DNA of 64,000 bases from NCBI GenBank assembly GCA_029891345.1, contig CM057006.1, positions 44,564,556-44,628,555 on the forward strand. Reading direction: 5' to 3'. Source of the DNA: Dryococelus australis (taxonomy: Eukaryota > Arthropoda > Insecta > Phasmatodea > Phasmatidae). Of the stretch, positions 1 to 10,974 are shown in pieces. Both the position numbers and the translations under genes were made by a program. The notes under the pieces are model-generated. The model ran no database searches and was not told the origin of the DNA. It saw nothing but the letters and a program-made list of their open reading frames with translations. Each line of letters begins with the position of its first letter. Positions within the stretch are counted from its first letter, which is position 1.

Positions 1-2231
1 ATGTTTAGAATCGCTACTATACGAAGTTGGGAATCTCCTTACGCATTTGACTGTTTGCTGAGCAAATGTAGGAACGCTACAATGAATGTAAAGGGGGAAA
101 ATTTTACCAGGCCCGCTTTCTCACTAAGTGTATATACTGGTATGGTAAGTTTTCGAATAATTTCTTAGTGTGTATAGTGCGTATAGTGTGTATATTTCTT
201 AGTGTTCTTAGTATGCGTGCGTACAAATTCTTTATGTTTTAAAATACCGCTTGAAGTATCATACATTTGCGAGCGTGATAAAAACATTGTCAAATTATGA
301 TTATGGTGAAATGTACCACGGCAGCGCCGCTAGTAGGCTACAAAAAGCTTTCCCACATTTAATCCGTGATAGACAGAGACCTGAAAAAATTCGCGAGTTC
401 ATTGATCTGCAGACAAGACTCTACAACAGTCTTATGTGTGTACAAATATGCCGATGCCAACTGCATATTGATTGCCTGCTGTCACAGTGGAAGGCGACGA
501 TTGGTCCAGTATTCTCCAGGAGGTGTTGAACACCGTGTGGACCAATGGCTGATGTTATTTAAACTCACGGGTTTTGAATTCTAAATCGTTGCAAAATGAA
601 TCGGTGAATCTTCAGGTCTCTAGAGATAGAGGACATTATCGTAATAGAGGTCGTTCTTCGTCAAAGGCGACAGGTTATTTTTACACTTCAGCTCATGTAC
701 CTATTTCAGCTAGGTTTGCTATTTACTAGTACGCATTTCTCCACGTCTGACGTTTTCATGTTATCTTTGATAGCCTGTTTTCCTTCCGTGCCGTGATGAA
801 TATGTATTATTCTGGTCTGGCTTCGATTATAATATTTATCTTGCGTGTACTGTTGGGTTCCAGTTCTTGGTGAAGAATTAGTGCATGATACCTTGAAAGT
901 CACACGTGCAATATTTTTTTTTTAAATTCCGTTTGCTGGCTGTACATCTCTGTCAGACAACAAGACTTATAAGTATTTTAAAAAGTGAGCGAAAATCAGA
1001 AAATTGGTTTATCAGATCAACTACTTGTGGTCGCGCTTTGTTTATCCTTCAAACTAACCAGAAGTGTTAGGGTATTGGAATTGATTTTGCCAGAAATTTG
1101 AGCTATTATAGTTCGATGTAATCTTGAAGTACATCCGGACATACAGCAATGCGACACATCTTCATTTCGAACCCATTTAAAGAATTTTGATTAGGTTATT
1201 AAAAAGGGTAAGATTAAATTCACGGTTTTATTAATTTTTTTACCACTTAACTATTTAAAATAATACCACAAAAGTAGAAGGAAAATCCTGGTTTCTCTGT
1301 GTTAGCAATCCTCTCTGAAGACGTCAGCGACTAAGTACAATACCCAGCTCCGACAATTATTGTTCTTTTCCCCTGACGGTAATACCTAAGACTCATGTTA
1401 CATAGCAGGTTCGCTTTCCTACCCAACGCCTCCCTTGGCCCTCGTTCGCCCTTTGCGCCGATGGTTATTACGTAATCTGGAGTGTGAATGAACTCAAGTG
1501 GGGACACAAATCTGTTTCCCTGTCAAGAGGGGCTCTTTACTGCAGCTACCGTGGCGTCACGCGAGGTAAAACCGCTTATGTCCAAAACGCAGGACACTGC
1601 ACCGTTATTCCAAGACGTGTTCCTTCCTACCTCCACCTCAGTTTAATTTTTAAAATGTATCGATTTTTTTCTATGCTTTCGTCGTCAAACCAACTCTTAA
1701 AAATGGGCGGTGCATACATTTCCTAAACTGATCGTACCTTAGTGCTAAAGAGTATTGATAAAAAAAAAGTTGTGTGAATTTGGCAAGCCCTTGTGGCGTC
1801 ATTGCACTAAACAGCCGCAGACTTCCACACATGTTAACAGGGGTTTAGGAGACTGTAAGGGGGTTGGCTGACAATGACAGTGAGGGAGGTAGGAGGTGAA
1901 AAGGGAGTAGGGGGTGGGGGTTGGGAAAACGTGTTATAGTTGCAGAATGCCGCCCGGCGGCCGGCGAAATGAACAATATTTCGGCCGCAACAGTGCATTG
2001 TGGTCCTCGGAGCGGTGCCCCCTCTTTGCTCCTGGTGTTGACGAAAAGAACAGCGCGCGCCCGGGGAGCGAAAAGAATAATAAAAGGAGCGGATCTCGCA
2101 CGCAAAATAAAAAGGAGCGCGACCGTGCCCCGGCGATGTTTTCACGGTACAGCGGGCGGCGAAACATTGTGGCCGGTACAGTCACCGACAAAACTATGCA
2201 TACAGTCTAAATACACTTCATACTGTAATAT
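1..2231. other. Intergenic spacer, no gene recognised
   Basis: AT-rich spacer. Short open frames at 251-584 and 1484-1726 have no recognisable domain, no supported splice context and no codon signature that I can see. Positions 160-215 hold an imperfect GTGTATAGTG-type short repeat. The last 300 bases are different: G-rich at 1895-1925, then CpG-rich (listed separately). Confidence 0.6.
1925..2190. promoter_or_regulatory. CpG-rich block, possible promoter or transposon end
   Basis: About 265 bases with clustered CpG and GC-rich words (for example CCGCCCGGCGGCCGGCG near 1950 and GCGCGCGCCCGGGG near 2053), standing out sharply from AT-rich surroundings. A G-run tract (GGGAGTAGGGGGTGGGGG, 1904-1921) lies just before it. 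Reading frames are open on both strands here, but that is expected from low AT content and I recognise no protein. It could be the promoter or 5' exon of an unseen gene, or part of a repeat. Sequence alone does not decide. Confidence 0.3.
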
Positions 2232-2779
2232 ACAGAATGATTCACGAGGAGTTACCGCCGCTCACAGGGCTTATTCCTTAGATCATTTGGAGCGAAATAT
2301 GGCATATACCTGTGGGTCCTATCACCAATATTTACACAGTAATTCGACAAATTGGATATGCCTAGTTTATTGCGTATGGAGATGGATGGAGGATATTGTT
2401 TGCCAAAGGACTGTACAAAGGAACTACTTGCGCGTATCATGCTGCCAAAGGCAGCCGTGTGCAGCTGCGTAGAACACCACGTGCGGTTCCGTAAAGAGTG
2501 CGGCCAAGTGTTTGGAAGTAGACGAAAATATTTCTGAACGACTTTTGTAAGCTTTTTAAATGCAATTGTGATTGTTCAACTGTAAACAATGCGGTCTGAT
2601 AATACATCATTTTATTTACTTCTGAAAGGGTTATTATTTAATTCGAAATTTTTTTTTAAAGTCTCAAATTATTCTGTGGATATTGGGGATAGGACCCACA
2701 TGTGTGTGATATATTTTGATCCAAATGATGCAAGGAATACGCCCTGTGAGTGGCGGCAACTCCTCGTGAATCATCCTGT
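2232..2779. mobile_element. Foldback/TIR element with ~110-bp inverted arms
   Basis: The left arm (about 2232-2345) begins ACAGAATGATTCACGAGGAG. The right arm (about 2668-2779) is its imperfect reverse complement and ends CTCCTCGTGAATCATCCTGT. The arms match over roughly 110 bases with scattered substitutions; the ~320-base centre has no recognisable protein. This is the architecture of a non-autonomous DNA transposon (MITE or foldback). A target duplication is not clear, so the superfamily is not assigned. Confidence 0.7.
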
Positions 2780-3454
2780 GTTAACTCCAGCGCTCTCCTC
2801 TTACTATTTATATACAGGTATGCATACATAGGCTTGAAACATAATGCGTAGGCCTACCTGCGTACATAACTACATAATAAACACACGCAGCTATACTTAT
2901 TTACTTGAATACATTCATACGTTAGCATACATCATCATTACATATAAAATATAACCCATTATCGGTTACTTCAAACTTTTCTGAAGACCTGCTGAAGTTC
3001 TACTTCCAGGATATTCCTCCGCCTCGTGCAAACAAGGTTTAACCAAAGTCTGGACAATTACGCCAGAGGAATAACGCACCGCATTCGTGCGCGCTCAATG
3101 TAATAATATTTTGCAGGAGAACTATTTCTTACTAGACGTTACCAACACAGATTATCTCCCTGATTTTATTAACATTAATATTTAAATGAAATATTATAAT
3201 TTATAGATAAAATATAAGTAAAAGCTAACTTTAATCAAAGATAGTATACGTTTGTGTTAAGAGAATTATAAGACGCTTGTAAAACATGACACATTTTGGA
3301 AAACACCAAACACGTCATTCCTGGGGTGATTTTTCAAAGGTTTGAATCAAAAAGTGCGAAGAAACCGCGAATAGAGCATAAACAAACAGCGTAAGCGACG
3401 CCATTCACATAAACACAATAGCGATTACGTTAACGTGTAATACCTGCACGTAAA
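2780..3454. other. Spacer, nothing recognised
   Basis: AT-rich sequence between the foldback element and the first MITE-A copy. I see no coding signal, RNA gene or repeat of known type. Confidence 0.5.
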
Positions 3455-3875
3455 GGCCGTTCACGATAAAGTGAGCACTTTTGAAATTAACCTTAAAAAA
3501 TAGTCACTGCCCCTGCCTGCATAAATTTAAACAGGCACACAATGAGTGGCATGCGCCCAGTAAAGTTGGTAACGATGAGTGGAAAATAGTTCCATAACTT
3601 AACGTCGAATAAAAAGTGTTAGGTAAACATTTGTGATAACTTAAATTATTCCTTTCGTTTTCTGTTTTTTTTTTATGCATTGGCATGTGAAAATGAGCAG
3701 ATATGTAAAATATATACTTTTATAATAATTTAATAGCTTCGCTTTACCGACGCATGAATAAAGAAATGAGGCCCATGGCAATGTTTATCTTACATAAGGC
3801 GGAAGAATACACAACGTCCACACAAGTAGACCTTAAGCAGGGCTTTCAAAAATGCCCATTTTACCGTGAATAGCC
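3455..3875 (+). mobile_element. MITE family A, copy 1
   Basis: Terminal inverted repeats: the left end is GGCCGTTCACGATAAAGTGA and the right end is the imperfect reverse complement, ending ACCGTGAATAGCC. The interior carries the family A signature (AAATTAACCTTA then GTCACTGCCCCTGCC; a poly-T before a TTTATGCA-type word; and GACGCATGAATAAA). Further copies are at 6582-6815 (partial), 6823-7232 (inverted), 7850-8257 and 12929-13335. It has no coding capacity. Confidence 0.85.
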
Positions 3876-5257
3876 AATAATATGTAAACATGGGCATGCT
3901 AAATTACGGATTTGCGATCTTAAAGAGGACAAGAGACAATATGGGGCGGTCGTGAATCACACCTGATTCGTGCTATGTAGACTTTGGGAATGAACACATG
4001 ATTTTATGTTCGTAAAACATCGACGTTTAAAAAACAATTTCAGTTTTAGTTGTAGCTAAGTAACATTAAGAGCCTGTATTACGACCTCTAGTTACACATC
4101 CGGTTAACACATTGAAGTCTGCACACATTCCTGGCACTTAAGACAAATTAGAAGTGTGTTACCTATATCCATTACTGCAAGAACACCGGTTCTGTTGGTG
4201 CCTGTGTTAGAATTCACCATCGTCATATTGATCCATACCACACCGTACACTACCCTGTGCTATACAGCGTTTATCATTGGATGGTCATCAACCAATGGAG
4301 AACCAACCTGATATTGACCCAATAAAATGTCCTCTATTATATAAAATTATTTACAATCAATAATGTCTCTTTAGGTGGCCATAAAAAAAATCAATTATGT
4401 GGTTATCATTATTACTGCTCTTTCGTGTTCTTGTGAGGTCGCGTTAAACACTATCCGAACAAAGACTGCACATCCACGAGAGTTTTGTTCTAAACAACAA
4501 AGAAATTTTGAAAATAGCTTTGCTCGAGCTACATTCGAGCATAGTCTACAAAGTGTTAAAGTTAACTACTAGCTGGTGCAAATTAGTGTATTACGTCCCC
4601 TAGTTACTGCTAACTAGAACTGTTATCAAGCAGTTAAACTACTTATCACTTCAAGTGGTAGACAAGCATTTATATCTTAGATAAGCTTCAAAATGGTATC
4701 TCAAACAACAGGTGGTGGTGTTTTGCTTTTATACATGTTGATTTTGGAGGTTATATAAAGATATAAATTGATATTTTTTTGCTATTTTGAAAATTATGTA
4801 TAATATTCCTGTAAAATGCAAGTAAACCCGGCGAATGTCGATAAGGACACAGATTTGTTTTGGAAATTGTATTTTGCTAGTTTTGGAAATTGTATTTTTA
4901 ATGAAAAGTGATCGGGGGAAGAATATTAACTCTAGGTTTAATGTCATTTTGAGGAATTGGATGTCTTCAAATTTGTGAGATATATTATTTTCCCCTTCCA
5001 TTCTCGAAATATTAAAAAATATAATTAAGAAACACAGGCACTATCCTCAATCTTGAATTGCAAGAAATCGAGTTACATGCATTGTGATAAATTGTATGGA
5101 TGTGCGAGGGTTGACATCACCAGTGACAGTAATAATTATGAACTAATATGTTGTTTGCCTGGGCTTATCAATTCCCAGTGTTTCATAATTGTAAATTTGT
5201 TCGTAGTTTTTATTTAATTCACTTTTGCCAAAGAATCAATAGTATATACATATATCT
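3876..5257. other. Spacer, nothing recognised
   Basis: AT-rich spacer between MITE-A copy 1 and an LTR-like block. Short open frames at 4375-4572 and 4729-5001 (opposite strand) are low-complexity and have no recognisable domain. Confidence 0.5.
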
Positions 5258-6110
5258 TGTTACGCGCTGCTGCCCGCTACTGTGGGGGTGGACCTACCTC
5301 ACCCCACAGGGTTGCCTCCTGACCCCCCCTTTCTGGGAAACTTGTGAATCATAGACAGCCCCAGCCGTCGGACTATCGCACTGCTCGGCGCCTTGCTTGC
5401 GTCACGGTCCCTTTCCCCTGCTGGAGGTTTAGACAGGTCTGGCGACGACGCAAGAATGTTCTGGTGAGACTGGCTGGCGCCTTGGCCCTCCACAACGCAT
5501 CACGGGTGTTTTATGGAAGATTCTAGGTGTCGGCCTAAGACACTATATATACTGCCGCAACCCAGCGACCGGCAGTCTTTAACAGAGGCCACCTGGCCGA
5601 GTGAGCGCGAGCGAAGAGCAGTGTGAACGACGAATGGAGATTGCGGGACGACGGCGAGCGAGGAGTTCGTGGCATGAATGGGCGAGAGGGTGTGAAACCG
5701 ACGAGCGAATCCTACTGTGCGTGAGGGAGCTTGGAGAACTCTAGAACATTGCGACTGACGGGACATGGACTGAACTGATGTGGGACTGAATGGAAGTGTA
5801 ATATGGATTTTACTGTAAATATTCGAACTGTTTATTTGGACACATATTTTACAGAATATCTTAATAAGTTGATACACTCTATTTGGACTGATCTTTAATT
5901 ATTTTCATTGATGTCTTTATAGTTATTATAAATGTTATTAATTGGTGTAAATTTTGAACCATTAGTGATATCCACTTCTTGAGAGAAGTTTAGTTTAAAG
6001 AATATTAGCTGTAGTAATTGTAAGTAAAATTATAATTAATTATTTTATTTGATTAGGACATCCATCCCTTAACGAACTTTGTTTAGCCCACTTAATTTCT
6101 AGAGAGAGGA
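5258..6110 (+). mobile_element. LTR-like dispersed repeat (solo LTR candidate), copy 1
   Basis: The block starts TGTTACGCGCTGCTGCCCGC, contains a TATA-type word (CTATATATACTG near 5544) followed by a purine-rich GAGCGCGAGCGAAGAG stretch, and ends in an AT-rich tail with TTATTTGATTAGGACATCC and AATTTCTAGAGAGAG. From about 5345 to 6110 it is the imperfect reverse complement of 49785-50553. The layout (TG start, TATA, GC-rich leader, AT-rich tail) resembles a Gypsy-class LTR. No internal coding region adjoins it, hence solo LTR. The right boundary and target duplication are not certain. Confidence 0.55.
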
Positions 6111-6438
6111 ATTGTAACTATACATAGGCCTATTATTCAAAACACATTTCGCACCCATTACTGACAACTGAACACCAAAAATATAGTGACTTTTATTAGC
6201 AACATACGCAGTAACGAGCCAAAACCTTGGAATACTTATCTGAATTATCTAGAGGGCAACTTAACTAATGGAATATTCATAATACAGGTTACCATCAAAT
6301 AGCTTATCTATGGAATAGCCATTCCACGCATTTATCGAGAGATCGTAGTACAGGCCCTTATAAATCAACAGTGAAGAATGTCAGCAGATTTTTTTCGTAC
6401 AGAGAGGAGGAAAAAGTATTTTTTTAAAAATTGTTATT

Positions 6439-6571
6439 GTGTCTTCACGGTTATCTTTTTTTTCCCCTACCTGTATTCATGGTTATATTTTCTTGTCCCC
6501 TCCCTGTCTTCACGGTTATCTTTTCTTGTCCCCTACCTGTCTTCACGGTTATCTTTTCTTTTCCCCTAACT
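6439..6571. repeat. 33-bp minisatellite, about 4 units
   Basis: About four tandem units of TGTCTTCACGGTTATCTTTT + CTTGTCCCCTACC (33 bp). The first unit is the most diverged and has a longer T-run. Because 33 is a multiple of three, all three frames stay open across it, which creates spurious open frames. It abuts a truncated MITE-A copy. Confidence 0.85.
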
Positions 6572-6581
6572 GCATATATTT

Positions 6582-6815
6582 TAACCGGCATACCAACTGG
6601 CATTCACCCAGTAAAGTAGTTTTACGTCTTAATGTCGAATTAAATGTGCTAGTTAAACATTTGTGTACACTGAAATAATTTCTTTGCCATTCAGTTTTTT
6701 TTTTTTTATACATAATAGCGTAAGAATTAAGAAATTTGGTAAAATATATACTTTTCTTATAATTTTATACTCTCATTTTACTTTCGTATGAAGAAAGTCA
6801 TTGTGCCCATGAAAC
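6582..6815 (+). mobile_element. MITE family A, 5'-truncated partial copy
   Basis: Matches the interior and 3' half of family A (the GGCATTCACCCAGTAAAGTA word, TTAATGTCGAATTAA, poly-T, GTATGAAGAAA, TGTGCCCATG) but lacks the left terminal repeat. The 33-bp minisatellite replaces its left end, and an inverted full copy starts a few bases to the right. Confidence 0.65.
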
Positions 6816-6822
6816 ACCTATA

Positions 6823-7232
6823 GGCTATTCACGGTAAAATGAGCACTTTTGAAAGCCCTGCTTAAAATCTACTTGTATGCACGTTGTGTATTTTCCCTCC
6901 TTGTGTAAGATTAACGTTGTCGTGGGGCTCATCACGTTATTCATGCCTCGGCCAAGTGAAACTCTGAAATGATTTGAAAAGTAAATGTTTTACATATCTG
7001 CTCGTTTTACACTAGGTTTAAAAAAAAAAAAAAAAAAAAAACCGTAAGAAATAATTTAAGTTTGTTGTCTAACACTTTTTATTCTATGTTAAGATATGGA
7101 ACTACTTTCCATTCATCGTTACCAACTTTACTGTACGCGTGTCACTCAGGGCGCCCGTTGAATAATATACACGTAAGGGCAGTGACTTTTCTAAGGTTGA
7201 TTTCAAAAGTGCTCGTTTTATCGTGAACAACC
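6823..7232 (-). mobile_element. MITE family A, inverted full copy
   Basis: Begins GGCTATTCACGGTAAAATGA and ends ATCGTGAACAACC. Internal markers appear in reverse order compared with copy 1, with an A-run at 7020-7041 and GGGCAGTGACTTTTCTAAGG near the right end. The flanks are TA-rich (CCTATA on the left, TTTATATA on the right), consistent with insertion into TATA. Confidence 0.85.
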
Positions 7233-7849
7233 TTTATATAATTATAGTGGATGAATACACATCGTGCATTCAAAGTGCTCAATTTACTGTGAAGATCATA
7301 TGGTAAAGAATACATGCTGTATTTTTGTTATGAAATATCTTAAGATAAGTAGATAAACAAAGTATTGCATTGTTGTTAAAGTTTCAATGTATTACGCATC
7401 AAATATGCCATTTATCTTTCGTAACTGACTATCGTCTCTGCGAGAAAATGGCTACGTATTTAACTAGAGCAGTGAGTTTTCGGCTGCTGATAGTCCGTGA
7501 TCCGCTACGAACAGCTGCGTCTTCTCATAAAAGAAATGCCATCCAGTTGTAAATATTAAAAAATTCTGATATTTTGTTTACGCAATTACTACTAGGCCTA
7601 CCCCTTCTCGTCGCTCATTAAAAAAGAGGTATTGTGTAAACCGACGCCTTTTTTCTTTTATTGTTTGAAGTTTTATTTCCGCGTGTTTATTGTATGTTAC
7701 AGTATTTTTTTCCGGAACTTTTTCCGATTTTCTGAATATGTATTTCATGTGAAGGCAAAAAAGAAAAAAGAAACGGTAATAGAAACCGCATACCGAAAAC
7801 CGTATGTGGGTTGGAGAGCGTAGCAAACCGAGATGGACAGGGTTTTATA
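7233..7849. other. Spacer, nothing recognised
   Basis: Between two MITE-A copies. Short overlapping open frames on both strands at 7578-7826 are lysine/phenylalanine-rich and look like chance frames in AT-rich DNA. Confidence 0.5.
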
Positions 7850-8257
7850 GGCTATTCACGATAAAGTGAGCACTTTCGAAATCAACCTTAGAAAAAAGTC
7901 ACTGCCTCTGCCTGAATATATTTAAACGGGCGCACTGAGTGACATGCGCACAGCAAATCTGGTAACGATGGAAGGAAAGTAGTTCCATATCTTAACGTCG
8001 AATAAAAAGTGTTTAAAATTAACTTAAAATTATTTCTTTCGCTTTCTGTTACTTTTATGCAGCGAAGAGTAAAAATGAGCGGATTTGTAAAATATTTACT
8101 TTGCTAATAATTGCACAGTTTCATTTAACCGACGCATGAATAAAGTGATGAGTACCGTGGCAGTGTTAATTTTACTTAAGGCGGAAGAACACAGAACGTG
8201 CAAGCAAGCATATCGCAAGCAGGACTTTAGAAAGTGCTCATTTTAGCTCGAGCAGCC
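7850..8257 (+). mobile_element. MITE family A, copy flanked by TATA
   Basis: Left end GGCTATTCACGATAAAGTGA; right end diverged but alignable (AAAGTGCTCATTTTAGCTCG then AGCAGCC). The element is bracketed by TATA at 7846-7849 and TATA at 8258-8261, the clearest family A case for a 4-bp target duplication (or insertion at a TATA site). Confidence 0.85.
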
Positions 8258-8261
8258 TATA

Positions 8262-9334
8262 GGTATGTGCTACGTGATTTTAAGCGTGTCTCGTCTACCC
8301 TTCGCAATATCGCTTTCAAAACAAAATCATTTCGTGCCCTTTGAAACGTCGTAAATTTGTATATTTTAATTATTTACCGACTTACGTATTCTCAATGTGC
8401 CATCTGATTTCATGTACGTTATAATGATTGGCACACTAGCTATATTAATTGATATTTAATTTCACTGCTCGTGTGATTTTCAGATTTCCCCCCCCCCCCC
8501 CCCCCCGCATTCATATAACTTCCCAGTCCGTAGTATTTGTAATGTGTTTAGAAGGCCTCCTAAAATATTCACAAAGCCAGTCCTTACCCTCTACACCATA
8601 TCCAAATAAATGATCAATGTTATCCTTGAAAGCAAGTTCGTATGCCATCCTGCTTACATACAACTGAGTTAGACCATAATACATTGCTACCTACTGACTC
8701 ACAACTACGCATAACGTAGCGTGTGCATGGCAGGTACTTACATAACGCATAAATTAAATCGTTGTATCTCATTTCATATACATGCGCATGGGGCAACAAC
8801 CAATCAGAGTAAAACATTTTCGACAAAGTTGTTCATTTAAAATGTAGGCGCATAGTTATGCTGCAGAAACGAATAAATACGTCGCAAGATATGAATTTAG
8901 AGGGATACAGCTGATAGTATACTAGAATAACTTATTAAAGGTTATCCACATCTCGACGATAGCAAAAGCAAAGAATTTTGAGAAAAGCAAACATGCCAAC
9001 TCTTTTAAATCGCTGTCAATTTTCAAAATAAATATCACCATATGAGACTAAAAATCCGGAATATTAAAACATTATTTACGAACACTGCGAACCGGCCAAC
9101 TGGCGTCAGACGTGTCGCTAAGTTTCGCTGACATAAGAATTCGATTGCGAATCAACTTCGCACAAAGGTTTCTGATCGTGTGAGTATTCTACTCCTACGT
9201 CCTATATTTTTTAATAGCGAACAAACGCTTACGCTGAAGAAGACCCAGGCGTGGATGTTCCTATTGCTCGGTTCATGGCCCAAGTTCACGTCACACTTCC
9301 TTAACCCATAGTCGGCCGTGTTTCTGAACACGGG
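8262..9334. other. Spacer with a C19 homopolymer
   Basis: No gene recognised. A run of 19 C bases lies at 8488-8506. The open frame on the minus strand at 8620-8826 has no recognisable domain. Confidence 0.5.
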
Positions 9335-9505
9335 GAAATGTTCCTCGGACCAGCGGGAGTTGGAGACGAATATCCCGGTATTCGCCTGGAGTGGTTTCCG
9401 AGAACCACGGGAAACCGGATTCGGAGGGCCAAACCAGGAATCGAACCCGAGCTCCCGCCGACGCAAGCGCATCGCTTCGTTACACAAACCCATCAAATAT
9501 CGACG
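9335..9505 (-). mobile_element. tRNA-derived SINE-like fragment
   Basis: On the minus strand a B-box-like word GGTTCGATTCC (9438-9448, read as GGAATCGAACC on +) lies downstream of an A-box-like TAACGAAGCGATGCGC. A body with repeated GGAAACC/CCGAGAACCACGGG words follows. This head-body layout is typical of arthropod tRNA-derived SINEs. There is no intact cloverleaf, so it is not a tRNA gene. Confidence 0.5.
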
Positions 9506-9544
9506 TAATCCATCATTACTATCGACTTCTCTAGACTTGTTGGC

Positions 9545-9938
9545 TAAGGCCAGGCTTCACCATGCATGGGCGTGTAGGGAATTAAATGCTAAATTCGGGC
9601 AAAGATCTGTCGTTCTTTTGTGGTAGTATTTTCAACTAAAGATTTTTTGTTAGAGAATGAACGCATCTAGATTTGCAAGCCTTCCAAATTTCAATAATTT
9701 TTTTTAATGCTTTTTTTTCGATTTTTTAAATAAAATTGTTACGTTTTATAAATAATAAAAAAGAAAATTTTAAATTTAAAAATTAAAATTAAAACTGTTT
9801 ACTAATTTAGATGCGTTCAATCTCTAACAAAAAATCTTAAGTTGAAAATACTACCACAAAAAAAAAAGACTGTGAAATCCTTGCCAGTATTTAGCATTTA
9901 ATTCCCTATAGGCGCATGCATTGTGAAGACTGGCCTTA
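9545..9938. mobile_element. Foldback/MITE with ~130-bp inverted arms
   Basis: Left end TAAGGCCAGGCTTCACCATG; right end is the imperfect reverse complement, CATTGTGAAGACTGGCCTTA. Inner arm words also pair (GTAGTATTTTCAACT... at 9626 with AGTTGAAAATACTACC at 9840; GATGCGTTC at 9811 with GAACGCATC at 9660). The short AT-rich centre is non-coding. It is probably a non-autonomous DNA transposon; outer flanks are CTAA and TTAA. Confidence 0.75.
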
Positions 9939-10199
9939 AAGCGATTCCTTCGGAAGTGGAGACGAAAAACAAGTGATTGGTCAATGTCACAGTGAGCAAG
10001 TTATAAAAATTGAAAATTGACTGACTGGGTAATGTATGACTGAGCATAGATATGCTACCACTGCGAACATGTCGCTATCTTTTTGGAAAACTTTGTGGTT
10101 GTAACCCATATTCTTCATTTAGTTCCGTGACAATGGAACAATAAAAGTCTCACACCGGTAAAGAAAAAGTTTTCTTTTTCCTACGAAATTCTGTTACAA

Positions 10200-10445
10200 A
10201 CAATGTATTAGTTGTTGAACGTGTGTTTTAAACGCCCAGGGCATGGTCAGCGGATGCCATGAGGGGAAGAGCTGGTGTCCAATCGAAGCAGGCTGCCCTA
10301 ACCGAGGTACATGCCTGATACTTCCGACCAGCCGGAGTGAGTTAGTGAGTGAAGAGATTTGGGCGGCTCTTAAGGTTGAAGTGAAGCAACTGCCTATGGA
10401 GATCTGCATCGGACTATACGAACAATGTGAACTCATGAAATGAGT
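10200..10445 (-). mobile_element. SINE-like fragment
   Basis: On the minus strand the word AAGAGCCGCCCAAATCTCTT followed by CACTCACTAACTCACT closely matches AAGAACTGCCCAAATCTCTT in the SINE-like copy at 54363-54655, same strand. The rest is not recognised. The open frames on both strands across this stretch are probably not genes. Confidence 0.4.
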
Positions 10446-10580
10446 AATACAGACACCATGGAAATTGCCTGAAAAGTGCGATTTATGCTGTATATAAAAG
10501 AAGAATGTATAGAGTTTGCAACATTATAAAATATTTTACTAAAATATACTTTTTAAATAAGAAAAATTATCGATTAAAAT

Positions 10581-10958
10581 AGTCTGTATTTTTAACCAAA
10601 TTTAAGCGCATTTCCATTCTGGATACTTCACAAAGCAGAATATGCGAGAAAATCTTCGTCATGGAATATCGCCATAATGTTTACTATAATTATGTGTAAG
10701 AAAACTGTAATAATAATGAAGGCAATAATTTTTGTAATTGATTTTATGTGCGTCCATTTGTCACAAACACACATGGCTGAAACTGACGTAAGTAAAGTTA
10801 TTCATAAAATTGATATGATACATTATTGTTATGATTCTATTACACATTCTCACAGTACATATTATGACGATATTTCTTGATGAATATTTTCTTGTAAATT
10901 CTGCTTTCCGAAGCATCCAAAACGGAAATGCGCTTAAATTTTGTTAAAAATGCGGACT
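10581..10958. mobile_element. Foldback element with ~100-bp inverted arms
   Basis: Left arm 10581-10680 and right arm 10857-10958 are reverse complements with few mismatches. Shared words include AATTTAAGCGCATTTCC on the left and GGAAATGCGCTTAAATT on the right. The 176-base loop is AT-rich with no supported coding. It ends 16 bases before an LTR-like start at 10975. Confidence 0.75.
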
Positions 10959-10974
10959 CTATCGATCGATTAAT

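Noticed and set aside
251-584. Possible exon or retroelement fragment near the window start
   Set aside because: Two overlapping frames are open, but I recognise no motif, and there are no splice or repeat features to support it.
6378-6678. Three overlapping open frames with CLHGYLF-type repeats
   Set aside because: They arise from the 33-bp minisatellite and are open in all three frames; there is no coding evidence.
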